Shown: positions 11,901 to 24,319 of the stretch, one piece after another | Numbering within the stretch: position 1 is the first letter of the stretch | Layout of the letters: each line of letters opens with the position of its first letter | Position numbers and translations under genes: made by a program | Notes under the pieces: generated by a model | The model's database searches: none | What the model was told of the DNA's origin: nothing | Seen by the model: only the letters and a program-made list of their open reading frames with translations | NCBI RefSeq assembly: GCF_007655135.1 | Contig: NC_045128.1 | Location: forward strand, 32,520,811 to 32,584,810 | Direction: 5' to 3' | From: Punica granatum | Lineage: Eukaryota; Streptophyta; Magnoliopsida; Myrtales; Lythraceae | DNA length: 64,000 nucleotides

Positions 11901-13087
11901 ATTAAAGGCATGACAAGCATTTTAGTTCAGGGGCCGTCAGTCACTAATGAAATTCGTTTCCAAGGAGAAGCAACAGAATAGCCTTTTCGGGATGGAAACT
12001 AACTCTTAGCTCCAAAACGGAGATGGTACACACCAACAATCTAAAATGGCGGAATTCAATCTGGATTTTGGGCACTGGCTTAGTGATTCAGAGCAATAAT
12101 CTCATATGTACCAGAAAACTTCCAGAGACGCAATAGGTTTATACTTCCTTTTACCATTTTCGAGGATCTTATCAGACAAATATGCAAATCGAAGTATCAT
12201 GGTCAAGCATATCTTACAGTTCTCACTGTCCGGCTATACCACAAGGAGATCAAGTAAGCTTTCTTTACATAGATAGGCTCACTCGTTAATCACCGAAGTT
12301 TACCACCTCATTGGCTAAAGTATGTAAAGAAGAGATATACGAGGAAAAGACATCCGCACAAGCACCAGAGGGAAAGAAAATTACAAGGTAGAGCATTTAC
12401 GGGTCCAATCCGGTCCAAGCAGACACTCTTGTTGTAATTCATTTCAATTCATGGGACCATTCCATTTCAAACAAGAAAGCAGGTAGAAAGCAGATTTAAT
12501 TCAGCGGTGGATTAGTCAAATCCTACTAATGGATGGGCCTTGGAACGGAATCCTAATCAGTTGAGTCCAACAGAATATCCAACCAGAAGGGAGGGAAGAA
12601 GTTACCTGCACAAGCGCCCGACATGTAAAAGCCCATCCGTGGAGAACCCGGAGCACTTGTCGAGCTTAAGAACCAGCAAGACGCGACCGCGATGCCGAGC
12701 TAGGGTTTCAAGATCGGAGTCGTTCACAATCATGCGACGGAAGTGGAGAGACTTCAAGCAGTCAAACGACCGAGCAATCTCGTTGACCCACGGGGTGACG
12801 TAGCCTCCCCAGGCCTCCGGAATCAGGTTGAACATGGCGGCTCTGGGCTTCCCCTTCAGTTTCAGGGACTCGAGGTGCCTGAACCGGCGCCTCAGCCGCT
12901 CGGGGCTCGTGGTGTAGCAGAGGGCGATCGTCACGTGCTTCCTCGTCTGAGCATCGATGTCGTACCACCGGCGGCAGACCAGCGAGATGGCGTCCCGGTC
13001 CTTAGGGTCGTCGATGTACGGCATCACGCAGCCGAGGACCACATCGTTTATCCCCGGATTCAACCTGTTCGCCCTCTGCTCCTCCAT
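8942..13087 (-). CDS. COI1: Coronatine-insensitive protein 1, jasmonate receptor F-box protein
   Basis: COI1 is the F-box subunit of an SCF ubiquitin ligase. It binds jasmonoyl-isoleucine together with JAZ repressors and drives JAZ degradation in the nucleus. Exons 13087-12606, 10340-9869 and 9769-8942 give 593 residues; Arabidopsis COI1 has 592. The F-box lies at about residues 11-52 (DPKDRDAISLVCRRW), and leucine-rich repeats fill the rest. The KGKPRAAMFNL block at 78-88 carries R82 and F86, the counterparts of Arabidopsis R85 and F89 in the hormone pocket. ERGADEQGMDDEGGLVSQRG and RPYWNIELIPARR are family-typical. Introns are 2265 bp and 99 bp; the short one is in frame and has no stop. 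The C-terminus carries HPAHIHPAHI from an exact 15-bp tandem duplication where Arabidopsis has one HPAHI. The start is the only plausible ATG before the F-box. Identity is very secure. Confidence 0.98.
9026..9055 (-). repeat. 15-bp tandem duplication in the COI1 C-terminal coding region
   Basis: The 15-mer GATATGGGCAGGGTG occurs twice in direct succession, at 9026-9040 and 9041-9055. On the minus strand it encodes a repeated five-residue HPAHI block just before LAYYSLEG. The copies are identical, so the duplication may be recent. Confidence 0.95.
9770..9868 (-). other. COI1 intron 2: 99 nt, in frame and stop-free
   Basis: Donor GAG/GTGCAT after position 9869 and acceptor GGGCAG/ACG before 9769 match the position where the Arabidopsis protein continues from LEVLE to TRNVIG. 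The length is a multiple of three and no stop occurs in frame, so an unspliced transcript would encode 33 extra residues between leucine-rich repeats. The family alignment supports removal as the main form. Confidence 0.85.
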
Positions 13088-13560
13088 ATCCGGCTATGGA
13101 AAAACCCTAACCAGGACTCAAACGAAACCGGAATCCACAAAAGGAACTTACGACCGATACTCCACAGAGTCAATGAAGCTGAATTAACCCCCAGCTCTCC
13201 AAGTTGAAAAAGCACCTTCAGAACCACTTCCCGGAGGCTCAATCTGATGCGGGAGCTGAAGTTACCTCCATTGGAGGACTGTACAAGCTAAGTGACTAAG
13301 AGCTGAGAGAGAGACGAAGGTGGAGAATACAACAGAAGCGCTGCCGCCATAGCTGCTGAGCTCGATCAATCATGAAAGAGAGAAATAGGAAGGGGAGAAT
13401 CAGAATCTGACGAGGGATTGGGATCAGCTGCAGCGGCGAGAGGGAGAAGGCGGCCAATGGGAGGGTGAGGGGTTCATTGGAGTGGCCAATGGGAAAGAAG
13501 AGCATCGAGGGAGAGCTCATGTGAAACGGACGGTGGGGATTGGATGGAATAAAATTGCAT
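13088..13560 (-). promoter_or_regulatory. COI1 leader and proximal promoter (approximate)
   Basis: Upstream of the COI1 ATG the minus strand carries a leader with CT-rich stretches (13300-13470 on the + strand is rich in GAGA). The transcription start and TATA box cannot be fixed from the sequence. No conserved upstream coding exon was recognised. Confidence 0.35.
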
Positions 13561-14381
13561 CAGACGGCGTAACGGTTGAGACAGTTTTTAATTGAGTCAG
13601 CACAGCACAATGGATGATGAGAGAGAGATAGGGCGACGTGCGGCTACGGAATCATGGAAGGGAAGGAAAAGAAAAGAGTCCAATTGATATGATACGATAC
13701 GATATGAATGAATGAATATATATGTTTTCGAAAAGAAAAATGTAACGTGATAGCGTATATTCTTATTTAATAAATGAGAAATTCTAAGTTTGATGTTAAT
13801 AATAAAACTAATCGTGTCACTTTATTTACTGTTAGGACTTACGAACCTTCTTTACGATCGAATATATATGTTGCTAGATCACCATAGAAAATTGCACTAA
13901 AGAAAAGGAAAGGGAAGGGTCCCTATACAAAGAAGTGATATTGCGTATTAGTCCACCACTCTCTTACGATAAAATTCCGATAAAAAATGGATTCTGAAAA
14001 AATGATGCGGTTTCTTTCCTGCTTTACCGATAGTTGTTAGTTGCTGCTAGTAACGTAATGATCAGCCATGGCCATTGGTTTCTTTTCGAATGAATAACTG
14101 TAGTTCACGAAAAGAAAATTTTTTTTTCTTTTTGAAGTTTTAATTAAACAAGTCACTTCACTCTTCTTATGTTTCGATGCAGAAATAATAGGTCCGACAG
14201 ATGATCTGTTTCTGGGGGGAAAATTTTTTGATTACCTTGCCTCATTACAAGACGTGAGGAGCTACTAGTAAAATGATAGTAAACAGGTTATGGACCACAA
14301 TTTTGCTCAATTTCGAAGACATTGCAATTTTTCATCACGTTATCATCATAAGTAATGATTATTTAAGATTCTCTCCTTGGA

Positions 14382-14383
<2 letters not shown>

Positions 14384-14415
<32 letters not shown>
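14384..14415. repeat. (TA)n microsatellite
   Basis: About 16 uninterrupted TA units. Similar AT tracts occur at 28821-28843, 42452-42475, 52961-52982, 55949-55979, 58462-58485, 61870-61894 and 63890-63911. Confidence 0.95.
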
Positions 14416-14420
<5 letters not shown>

Positions 14421-15149
14421 AATTTATTTATTTGACTCAGGCAGTCATGAGGAAAAAAAATAGGCCAAAAATATTTGTCACTTTTAAAATATGTTGCATT
14501 ATTTTCCCCTCGTTCAAAATAATTTGCACATTTATAAATCCATATAACCGGGAAAAAAATCAAAATAATACTTAATGAAATAATCTTCTAATTCAGTACG
14601 CCTGGAAAAGCGAAGGGAACCGAGTGTACTTGTCGGAGGAGTTTGGAAAAAAGAGAGACACTATCCATAAGTTCGTTCATTTGCTCGGGAGATTAACACC
14701 GATTCAATATGTTGCCATTATAATTACCGAAAGAGCTCCTTTGACAATGAAACTTTGAGAAAGATATGTTCGAGCATACTAATCTTGTGGATTCGAGTAT
14801 ACTGACATTCAATGCACATTTAAGTTGAAGAATGGAGACCACAACAGAGGAATAATTATTGAAGAAAGAAATGGGAAAGGGAAAATGAAAATTCAGTTGT
14901 AACATTGAAGACATTATATTGATCTTCAACAGATGAAAAGTCCACATTGCCTTGGAGATGCTCCTTCCATCACTCGAGTCATCCTAAATATTCAACCACA
15001 TGTACGAAAACATCGATATTGATGACAGCAAAACTCAAAATGAATGAGCTTAATACCAGACATGAAAGCAATTTCGCAAGACCGAAGTGCAGGCGGTAGG
15101 GTTGGTACTCATTAACTTCTTCTATATCAAACAATTTTTTTTATAAATA

Positions 15150-15185
15150 CTAGTCCTCATGCACATGCGTAGAGCATGCGCAATT
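15150..15185 (-). mobile_element. Helitron-like 3' terminus (minus strand)
   Basis: Read on the minus strand, an imperfect hairpin with GCGCATGC / GCATGTGC-type arms is followed by AGGACTAG and then T. This fits the Helitron 3' pattern of a hairpin shortly before CTRR with insertion next to T. The matching 5' end was not identified. Confidence 0.4.
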
Positions 15186-15459
15186 ACTTTCGGGCTTGAG
15201 AGCAAACTCGATTATGGAATTAATTGTCCAAAACATTGAAATTGTCTTTGACGAATTAATAGTTACATCCATATGAACTTAATTGCATATCATATTTTGC
15301 TAGGCACTACCGCGATCAACATCCACTTCGACGAGTTACAGGCTGTGGTATTGCCCAAATTATGTATGTAGTTAAGTTCATATACATGTAGCTATTAAAT
15401 TATCAAAGATAATTTCAATGTTTTTGATTGTTAATCAGATAATCCAATTTGTTTCCAGC

Positions 15460-15504
15460 CCCGAAAGCATTCGCGCACGCCCATGGGGGTGCGCGAGGGC
15501 TAAT
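15460..15504 (+). mobile_element. GC-rich hairpin with CTAA end, possible Helitron terminus
   Basis: The arms CGCGCAC and GTGCGCG flank a short loop at about 15473-15495 and are followed by GGGCTAAT. The CTAA is closer to the hairpin than usual for a Helitron, so the assignment is weak. It stands out from its AT-rich surroundings. Confidence 0.3.
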
Positions 15505-16499
15505 ATAAGTTATTAATTTTGACTCTTGCGATGAGAGTTCATGAAAACTCTCCGTTCATTTATCAAAATACTGCCACTTAAGCTTCTTCTTTTTTTTTTT
15601 TTTACATATTCTTAACTTATGTTTAGTCGTCTCTTTGATTCCCCCATCATCAATATATACACATATTTTCTTTTGAATACTTAATAAAGAAAATTAATGA
15701 TAATCGACATGGATTGATTAAAGTAGTTCAACGTTTGTTTCTCTTAAGCAAAGCCTTGGCTTCAAATATTGTGAATGAAGAAAATCCACGTCGTGAGAGC
15801 TTTATTCCAATTGCGCCAACCCGGCTCGAACTGGATTAATCGGGGCTAATAAACTTTTGGATACAAGAATACACATCGAAAAAAGAAAATTAATGCTACA
15901 TTTATTGAACTTAAAGCAAAATAATCAAACGATTAAATATAAATTATGAGCTATATTGAGATATATTCCAAAAGAAAAAGGAAAAAATCAAATAAAAAAA
16001 TCTTAATAACTAATAAAATATAAAATATGTTAATATATTGAGTCTTTCCTAAATTTACAAAATTAGAAATTTCAAAAATGAACTTTGAAAATCTTGACTA
16101 AAATTGATATATGAAGAGCTAGTGAGACTTTCCTATTCATTTGCTGAAATGCTTCCTAGTTCAAATCATGGTTGATCGTTCTTTTGATCCCCGTCACGAA
16201 TATATACCTAAAATTCTTTGAATCCCTAATAAAGACAATTAGTGCTACATTTATCAAATTGAGAAAAAATTTTAATTAACCAATTAATATAAAAATATGA
16301 ACTCATAGTTATTCTTCAAAAAAAAAAAGAGATTACCATACCAAATAAAAAAAAATCTTATTTGCTAATTTAATAGAAATTATATTAGTTAATTTATTAT
16401 AATCTTCCATAAGTTAAAAAACACACAACACATATAAAAAAACACTGTAAATTCTTGAAAAAAATTAAAATAATAAACTAGTTATAAATATATTATGTA

Positions 16500-16532
16500 A
16501 ATATTTATGCAATGCACAGGTTATGGACTAGT
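16500..16532 (+). mobile_element. Helitron-like 3' terminus
   Basis: A TGCAATGCACAGG element, a degenerate GCGCAATGCGC-type hairpin, is followed by TTATGGACTAG and T. The CTAG at 16528-16531 fits the CTRR terminus. It is recognised by pattern only. Confidence 0.35.
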
Positions 16533-16633
16533 TAAGTATTATTTTTTAAATCGTATATCATATTAAGATATTTTTATTTCTGGATTTTATCCTTTCGTTT
16601 TACATACTCTTTTTTTTTAGGGGGAGGGGGAGA

Positions 16634-18528
16634 CTATTTTAGTTTTATAAGTTTGACCTTCAATCACTTTTTGGTCCTATAAGTTTGAAAAAAGCCAATT
16701 TATTTCCATATGTTTGCTCCGTTAGACAGTTTTAGTTCATTCCTTGACTGAGCATTACGGAGCTACTAACGTGGAATTGATACTGTGAATTTTATCCACA
16801 TGGCAATTTGTTATTGATTGCAAATTAAAAATATTTAAAAATAAAAAGAAAAGAAAACAATTACTGGCGGGGAGACCAAATTCACGCAGTTGGGGGGGTG
16901 GGGAGGGGAGGGGTGTTGGGTTGGTGTGCGCTCCTCCTTCCGGCTGCCCCTCCCTCTTGACGACCTCATGCAGTGACTGGAAAGAGGACTTCCAACCACC
17001 CATCCACTCCCCCCCCCCCCCCCCCGGAGCGATCTAGACCCCTTCATCTCCATGAGAAAAATGGCAATTTCGTCCCTTAGTTACGAAATTGTATCAATCG
17101 GATCCTTGACAGAAAAGTTGCATCAATTTCGTCATTGGACATATTAATTTCGTCCTTAGGCACATCAATTTCATTTTTTATCACATTAATTTGGTTCTTG
17201 GTTACATCAATTTGGTTTTAGATCACATCAATTTAGTCCATTCATTTGAGTACATCATTTCAGTCATTCCTTGATCACATCATTTTGGTAGGTCAACATC
17301 ATTCTTTACATAAAAAGGGTCCCTCTGGTATTCTCCCTCCTTTTTACTACTCTTATCTCCGAGTCGACTTTGGAGCATTCGTTCTCATTGCTCGGACCTC
17401 TAATTCTATGGTTTTTGGTGGCTATAGAAAGCTTATACATAGTACTACTAAGAATAAAGTTTAGAGCCAAAGATCAAAGAAACAAGTTAGAAAAATGCGG
17501 TTGAAAATTGGTTTTCACTCACAAGTCAAAAATTTTGAAGAGTGATATCTCTCAAACTGTGCAATAAAATAATGAGTCATCAAGTGTTGTAGCTTCCTTA
17601 CAATATGAGAAATCTATCTATATAAATTTTTTATACCAATACTGACTCTATGAGAATTTGTTCCTCTGTTTTAGAGAGAGAAAGATTTATAGGTCATTAA
17701 TGATAGATTCCAATAGAGTTAATATTGTTCCAAAAATTTATATAGACAGATTCTCATAAGAAAGCTACAACACTTGATCCTAAGTAGTAGTGTTGTTTAT
17801 AAACTTTCTATAGCCATTAAGAATACGAGAGTTGAAGGTCCGAGCAATGATAACGAATGCTCCAAAGTATGCTCGAAGACAATAGTAGTAAAAAAGAGGG
17901 AGAAGACCAGAGGTACTTGATATAAAGAATTGATGTTGACAAAGACCAAAATCATGTAACCAATGAATGACTGAAATGATGTAACCAAATAGAGGGATTA
18001 AATTGATGTGACTAATGACCAAATTGATGTGATTAAAGACGAACTTGATGTGACCATGGATAAAATTGATGTGCTTAGGGACAAAATTGATTTGCCTAGA
18101 GATGAAATTGGTGTGACCAGAGATCCGATTGATACAACTTTTTTGTCAAGGACTCGATTGATGCAATTTGCGTAACTCATAGTCCAAATTGTCATTTTTT
18201 TCTCCTCTCCCTCCCCGTATTTTAATGCTAAAAGGTGGAGAGAGAGTAAGAGCCCTTGCTGGCAAAGACCCGACCTGTCAGGGATGGGTTCTTTTCTTTT
18301 AATTTTTTAAAATTTTAAATTTTTAAATATTTTTAATTTGTAACTAATAAGAAAGTGTTACCTTGACAAAATTAACGGTGTCAAGTTCACTTTAGCAGCT
18401 CCGTAATGTTCAGTCATGGAATTGATCAAAATTGTCTAACGAAACAAATATATAAGACTGACTCAGCTTTTTTCAAATTCATAGAACCAAAATTGACTGA
18501 AAAGTCAAACTTATATTATCAAAATTAT
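16634..18528. mobile_element. Long-arm foldback element 1 (about 1.9 kb)
   Basis: The left arm (16634 to about 17660) is the imperfect reverse complement of the right arm (about 17690-18528). Matching landmarks include ATAAGTTTGACC at 16649 against GTCAAACTTAT at 18503, CATTACGGAGCT at 16753 against CTCCGTAATG at 18400, and AAATTAAAAATATTTAAAAA near 16823 against its complement near 18330. Both arms contain a degenerate tandem array of 20-25-bp units around ACATCAATTT / AAATTGATGTG (17130-17310 and 17995-18150). Neither arm encodes a recognisable transposase. The structure fits a non-autonomous foldback or long-TIR Mutator-like element. A target duplication was not established. Confidence 0.75.
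17009..17025. repeat. Poly(C) run of 17
   Basis: Seventeen C in a row inside the left arm of foldback 1, next to a G-rich stretch at 16891-16915. The exact length may be unreliable in assembly. Confidence 0.9.
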
Positions 18529-19703
18529 ATTCTTCTTCTTTTTTTCAGTGACTCGTTTTACATATTTTATAAAACTTCTTATTGGCCCATGCAATTTCTT
18601 TCCCTTCGGACCTTCGGAGTTTGGCTATGGCTTTATTGATTGATCACGGCGAAGGGGTATGTTTGGAGATCAAGTTATGTTACGTCGTCCGTACAAACTT
18701 TGACTCGAACGCCGATTGCAACTTCTCAACTCACAAGTTGTCGACTCATCCAGCAGACAGCTGGGGAACAAAACATAGTGAAATTTCATTTTCTTAATCT
18801 TCTTATACTTATCTCTTTTTTTTTTGTGTGATATAAATACTAAATGGGGTCAGATTCTTTTTCGGCGGGGGAAGCAAGAACATGGGATTCCTTAAATATA
18901 AAATTATCATAATAATATTTTCATTTATTTAATATTTTAAGAAATTAACTTTAAATTTATTTAAATCACGATACAGTTCAATAGCAAATTGAGTTTCAAT
19001 CGATGAACTTTACCTACAATGCAAGAGTCATAATTCTACTTGAAGCACCCTGTAACTAGGATCGAATTATGCCATATTTAATTTTCATTAATAAACTAAC
19101 GTGATGTCAACGTAAAAGAATACTTTTTTCTCACTTTTGGATGGATTTAACGGCCAATGAAAGGGAAATGTTTCTCTTTTCGAGATTTACCCAAATAGGA
19201 AAGTGCCTTGTAATTTATCCCCGTCATTGATGAATTAGCAAACCTTGGGATTATTTTTCATTATTCTTTCGATATACACTAATTGATCCATAATGTTAAT
19301 GGGTCTTACTAATTTTAGTTCGAGTTAGGGTGGCCATTAAGGAGTAAAAATTTTTCAATTGTATATTTTTTTCACTTACTATATTGAAATTTAAAACCTT
19401 ATTTAAGAAGAAGATGGACCAAATCACCATTTTTAATCTTGATAATTTTTCATATATTTATTCCTAATATGTTAATTTGAAATCTTATTTATGGATTACT
19501 AGAAATATTCATAAACTCAATATATAGAAGAAAAAGAAAGGAGGAAGAAATGAGGCATGCGAGTTTTGAGTTGAAAAGTGTTATTATTGCACTATATATC
19601 CCAGCCAATTGGTACTACCCCCACGCCATTAATTATTTACAATCAGTGGTATTCATGATAAGAATTACAATATTTCGACAAATATATATACATGCACAAG
19701 ATA
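18529..19703. other. AT-rich intergenic DNA
   Basis: No gene, RNA or complete repeat is seen. It separates foldback 1 from the copia element. Confidence 0.4.
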
Positions 19704-19835
19704 TATATTAGAATATATTTCGGTATATCTTGCCTTATATAGCTTATACTGTATCGAAAGACTCTCAAGTACCCATTTGTATCTATATATACACGATATC
19801 CTGACCCAATTGGATCACGGCCTCAATTATCTACA
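19704..19835 (+). repeat. 5' LTR of the copia element
   Basis: 132 bp; it matches 23819-23951 along its whole length with scattered substitutions and small indels. It ends CTCAATTATCTACA like the 3' copy. The first bases read TATATT where the 3' LTR reads TGTATT, so the terminal TG has probably mutated. Confidence 0.88.
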
Positions 19836-19846
19836 TGGTATCAGAG
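19836..19846 (+). other. Primer-binding site of the copia element
   Basis: TGGTATCAGAG immediately follows the 5' LTR and is complementary to the 3' end of plant initiator Met-tRNA, as in most copia elements. Confidence 0.9.
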
Positions 19847-22309
19847 TCTAGAGTTACAAACTCTCCCATTAAACTCTAAAATCTTTAGTCTCTCTTCTCT
19901 TCATCCTTCCCACCTCTAAGTTGTGCACCATGGCAATTGTATCTAACCATTTTAGCACAGGTGATATCCAAGCTGACCAGACCCCTCCTGCCCCAACTCA
20001 ACTCTACTCTCTCGTCTACTACCCTACCCACTAGAACCGTCATAGCTCCAAACATAACAAATTGAATTCACATTCAGCTCAAAGACTCCAACTACATGGT
20101 CTGGAAAACGATGTTTTCCACTTTTATCCGCTCTCATTATCTCTTTGGGTTTGTTGATGGAAGCCACCCCTGCTCGCCTTTCACCGATCCTCTCTTTCCT
20201 GCTTGGAGTCGCACCGATGAAAACATTTGGTCGTGGCTTTTCTTGACTCTCTATGAGCAGATTCTAGAGGAGGTACATAACTTACCTTCGGCTCGACAGG
20301 TCTAGGAAGGGCTACACAACAAATTTGTTGAGCGCTCTCGCTCTCGTGCACTCAAATTAAGGTGGAGCTTACCCTTATCAAGATCGAGGACTTCAAAATC
20401 GAGGAGTCCTATCTTCCCCAACGCAAATAGTTGGCCGATCAACTCAAAGAGATAGGCCGACCTATCGATGATCAGGATCTCATCACCTATGCCCTTGCTG
20501 GACACACTCCTCAATATGAGTTTTTCATTACATCTCTGAATAATGATCGAGACCCTCTCTCTTTTGGTGCCCTTCGTAACAGGTTAATGTTTCATAAGGG
20601 TAGTCTTCGACAACTCTATCCAGTTTCTCGTGCTCCTACCACAACTCTACAAGTCACTTCTCAACCCAATGGCCGTGGAGGAGGCCGTGGTAATAGTTAG
20701 GGCAGCGACCGTGGAAATGGTTGCTCGAATTCATGGGGTGCCCATGGAGAGGGGCGCTCTAACAACAAAGGAGTCGGTCGGGGCTTCTATCAGAATCATG
20801 GTGTCCCTAGTCAATCCTATGGTCGTGAGCACGGAGGACGCGGTTACTCCAATAATCGTGGAGGTCATGGCCTAATTGTTTATGTTCGAGGGCAACTTCT
20901 CTCTAGTCTATGATGGTATATTGGGGCATGGACTTGCAGCCGTAGTTTGTCAGTTATGCGACACAACTGAACCAACTGCTCTTTAGTGTTATGACTACTA
21001 TTCCCAATACCAGTCCCAAATCTATTCCAAATCATTTGCTGCGCTGACACTCAACGACACGCCGTCTCCCGACACTTACTAGACTCCGGTACATCTTCTC
21101 AAATGGTCTAAAATGAAGGTATTTTACGAAATCTTGCTCCATTAGATTCTATGGACTGCGAATGGCTCTTTACTGTCTATTTGTAACATTGGTTCCCTTA
21201 ATATTCCTACTTCCTTTGGGCCACTTTATCTTCATGGCGTTCTACATGTTTCGTCCCTAGGTTACAATATAGTTTCCCTTCAAAAACTGTCATGAGAAAA
21301 ACTGTCACGTGGTATTTACTAACTCTGGCTGTCTTATAAAGGACAACCTTTGGAGGAGGACTCTACTCAGCTGCCTCTCTGATGGACACCTATATCCGTT
21401 CATGCTTTCTCGGCCACGAGCTCTCTTTACTATCACCTATGCATCCACTCTACGACATACTCACCTAGGTCACCCGAATAAATCAATCTTGGAAGCTTTT
21501 AGGTCTAGAAAGTTAATTCCATACTTTCCCATTAATAAAGAAATTTGTGATTCTAGTATTTTGGAAAATCTTCTTGGTTGACTTTTTCTCATGTGGAACG
21601 TGGTACAAAATTTCCTTTGGAACTTATTTATGCCAATGTTTGGCAATCTCCGACTCTATCTCATTTATGCTTCAAATATTATGTTATCTTTGTTGATGAT
21701 TTCTCGAGATTCACTTTGCTATTTCCTCTCAAGCTAAAATCGAAAGTTTTTAATAAGTTCACATTTTTCTAACACAAATGGAAAATTTGCTGAATAGGAA
21801 AATCAAGATTTTCCAATATGATGGTGGCATGAAATTTAATAATTCAATATTTTGGGAATTAGTCATTAAGTTAGGGATCCAACTTCGTGTGTCATGTCCA
21901 CATACACCGCAACAAAACGGTATTGCTGAACGAAAGCATCATCACATTTCAGATATGAAAAGTGTTGGACTATAACTTTCTTTGCACATTCGAGTGTGCT
22001 TGCTCTCCTAATGTGTCATCATATGTTGCCAATAAACTTGAGTCTCGATCAAAACTCTATGTTTTCATTGGCTATGCGAGTGAATATAAACGATATAGGT
22101 GTCTTGATGTGTCTAAAAGTCATATCTACATCTCTCGTCATGTCCGCTTTGATGAGTCTTCATCTGATCCTCCTACTTCTTACAATAAGCATCCCATGGT
22201 TACTCATGGAAAATCAGGAATAATAAAATCTAATTTGACATTTTCTTCTTTGTTAGACACTTCTCCTACTTCGGTCTCAGGATCTAGTTGTTATTCACAG
22301 GCAGTACAG

Positions 22310-23753
22310 GATTCGAAATGGCAACAAGCCATGGCAGAAGAGTTTAATGCTCTAATTCAGAACGGAACTTGGGGTTTGGTTCCCTCAATTCCTAAGGATA
22401 ATGTGGTTGGAAGAACTCGAAAGTACAGGATCAAGCATCAGGCTGACGACACCATTGACTAATACAAAGCTCGGTTGGTAGCTCAGGGGTTTCAGTAGCG
22501 GTTAGGTATTGACTATCATGAAACTTTTAGCCCGGTTGTTAAGCCTTCAACTATTCGTCTCATTTTTTCCTTTGCTCATACTAACTCTTAGGATATTAGA
22601 CAGATGGATGTAAAAAATGTGTTCCTTCATGGTCATTTATAGGAAGAGGTGTACATGAAACAACCTCTCGGTTTTGTTCACCCCTTGTTTCCTAACCATA
22701 TTTGTTGCCTTCACAAATCCTTGTATGGCTTAAAGGCTACAAGAGCATGCTTCACCTGGTTCAACACCTTTCTCTGGTCTCTTCGATTTGTCTCTAGTCC
22801 GATAGGCTCCTTTCTGTTCATTTAACGTAAAGGACCTCAAACCATTCTACTCCTCTTATATGTTAATGATATAATTCTTATTGGCAACTCTACATCTCTC
22901 TTAGACCAATTCATAGGCATCTTATCTGATGAGTTTGCCATGAAAGATTTAGGTCCTTTACATTATTTTCTTGGAGTCCAAGTTCGTCGCTTTTGAGATA
23001 ATTTCTTTTTGTCTCAATTAAAGTACATATATGATGTCTTGGCTAAGTTCGAACTAGACAAATCGATTGCAGTTAAAACTCCCTTACCATCCCGCAGTAG
23101 CTTGTCATTAAATGATGGAGAACTGCTAGCTTACTCAACTGAGTATAGGAGTATGATTGGTGCTTTACAATACATAACAATAACTCAACTTGACATTTGT
23201 TTTGCTGTGAACCTCATTAGTCAGTTTATGCATGCACCGCATACAGATCACTTGCAGGCTGCTAAGCGCATTCTACTATATCTACGGGGTACTATCTCTC
23301 ATGGTCTCACCTTCCGTCAATCTCCAGATCTCCAAATAATGGCCTACATTGATACAAATTAGGCCGGCTGTCAAGACACAAGGCATTCTACCACTGGTTA
23401 TGCGGTTTTTATTGGACCCGACCTTATTTCATTGCGCTTCAAGAAACAACCAACTGTGTCTAAAAGTTCCACTGAAGCGGAGTATCGTGCCCTTGCTTAT
23501 GCCGTTGCTGAGACACTATGGCTTCGACAACTCATTCAGGATATTGGTCGTCAATCACCAGGTCCTATTATTGTCTATTGTCGATAATATCAATGCAACC
23601 TACTTAACAGTAAATATGGTGCAGCATCAACTGTCCAAACACATTGCAGTGGACTATCATTTTGTACGAGAGAGGCTACAACGTGGGGACTTGCTTGTCC
23701 GCTATGTTCCAACTTCAAGTCAATTGGCGGATATTCTTACTAAAAACACTTAA
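22310..23753 (+). pseudogene. Copia reverse transcriptase and RNase H pseudogene
   Basis: Copia RT landmarks in order are WQQAMAEEFNAL, ARLVAQGF near the former frame start, [38 protein letters not shown] and [11 protein letters not shown]. These are followed by the RNase H blocks STTGYAVFIG and KSSTEAEYRALA and the typical end QLADILTK. Stops occur at about 22460, 22496, 22590, 22640, 22824, 22995 and 23360. Several are TAG where relatives have Gln or Trp, which fits C-to-T or G-to-A change. The protein is not functional. Confidence 0.9.
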
Positions 23754-23818
23754 CGTGTCCCCTTTTCAATCTCATTGTCGCAATATTTCAGTGTATTCGT
23801 CCCCAATAAATTGACGGG

Positions 23819-23951
23819 TGTATTATAATATATTTCGATATCTCTTGCCTTGTATAGTTGATATTGTATTGGCATTTTCATGTACCTTATTTGTATCTAT
23901 ATATATACACGATATCGTGACCCAATTGGGTCAGGACCTCAATTATCTACA
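23819..23951 (+). repeat. 3' LTR of the copia element
   Basis: 133 bp; begins TGTATTATAATATATTT and ends CTCAATTATCTACA. The flank after it (ATATA) resembles but does not equal the flank before the 5' LTR (AGATA), so any 5-bp target duplication has decayed. Confidence 0.88.
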
Positions 23952-24319
23952 ATATATTTGTATCTATGTATATTTGCCCGTCCACAATAACGACCAGTAT
24001 TTTCTCTTAATCACCATTATTTAACACGATAAATTATCTGAAAACCTAACTTTGGCATATGATCCTTATAGAAGCATTGATAAATTTACTACGATCAAAT
24101 GAATTTAATTTCAATCATATTCGTACGAGTATTATGGTATATTATTCATAAATTAACAGTGTTATTAGTTCTTTCTCACTCCATGTGATATATGTTCGTT
24201 TAAGATTTTTTTTTCATAAGTGCAGTAATATATATTTCGTCATCTGAGAGTAGATTAAGATTGTTCTTCTTCCTCTCCCTCTCATCCTCCAGTGCAAAAT
24301 TCTCTTCTCCTCTTTGATC
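23952..24319. other. AT-rich intergenic DNA
   Basis: No feature is recognised. Confidence 0.35.

Larger units (their letters stand above)
13561..16633. other. AT-rich intergenic repeat DNA
   Basis: No gene is seen. It contains an (AT)n microsatellite at 14384-14415 and three motifs resembling Helitron 3' ends (listed separately). Stop codons are frequent in all frames. Confidence 0.4.
19704..23951 (+). mobile_element. Degenerate Ty1/copia LTR retrotransposon (about 4.2 kb)
   Basis: Two short LTRs (19704-19835 and 23819-23951) flank a copia-ordered but broken interior. A TGGTATCAGAG primer-binding site for initiator Met-tRNA starts directly after the 5' LTR at 19836. Gag-like sequence runs from an ATG at 19930 to about 20700 with several stops and frame changes. 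Then come a GAG-pre-integrase remnant (THLGHPNKS near 21450), an integrase core remnant (FVDDFSRFTLLFPL near 21690; PQQNGIAERKHH near 21910), reverse transcriptase (22310-23000) and RNase H (23340-23753). At least six in-frame stops interrupt the RT/RNase H part although the frame is largely kept. The catalytic YVDD box reads YVND at 22859-22870. The element cannot be autonomous. By eye the LTRs differ at roughly one base in six, so the insertion is old. Confidence 0.93.

Noticed and set aside
12743..13207. 154-codon + strand frame opposite COI1 exon 1
   Set aside because: It is the complement of the COI1 F-box exon, with no independent family signal.
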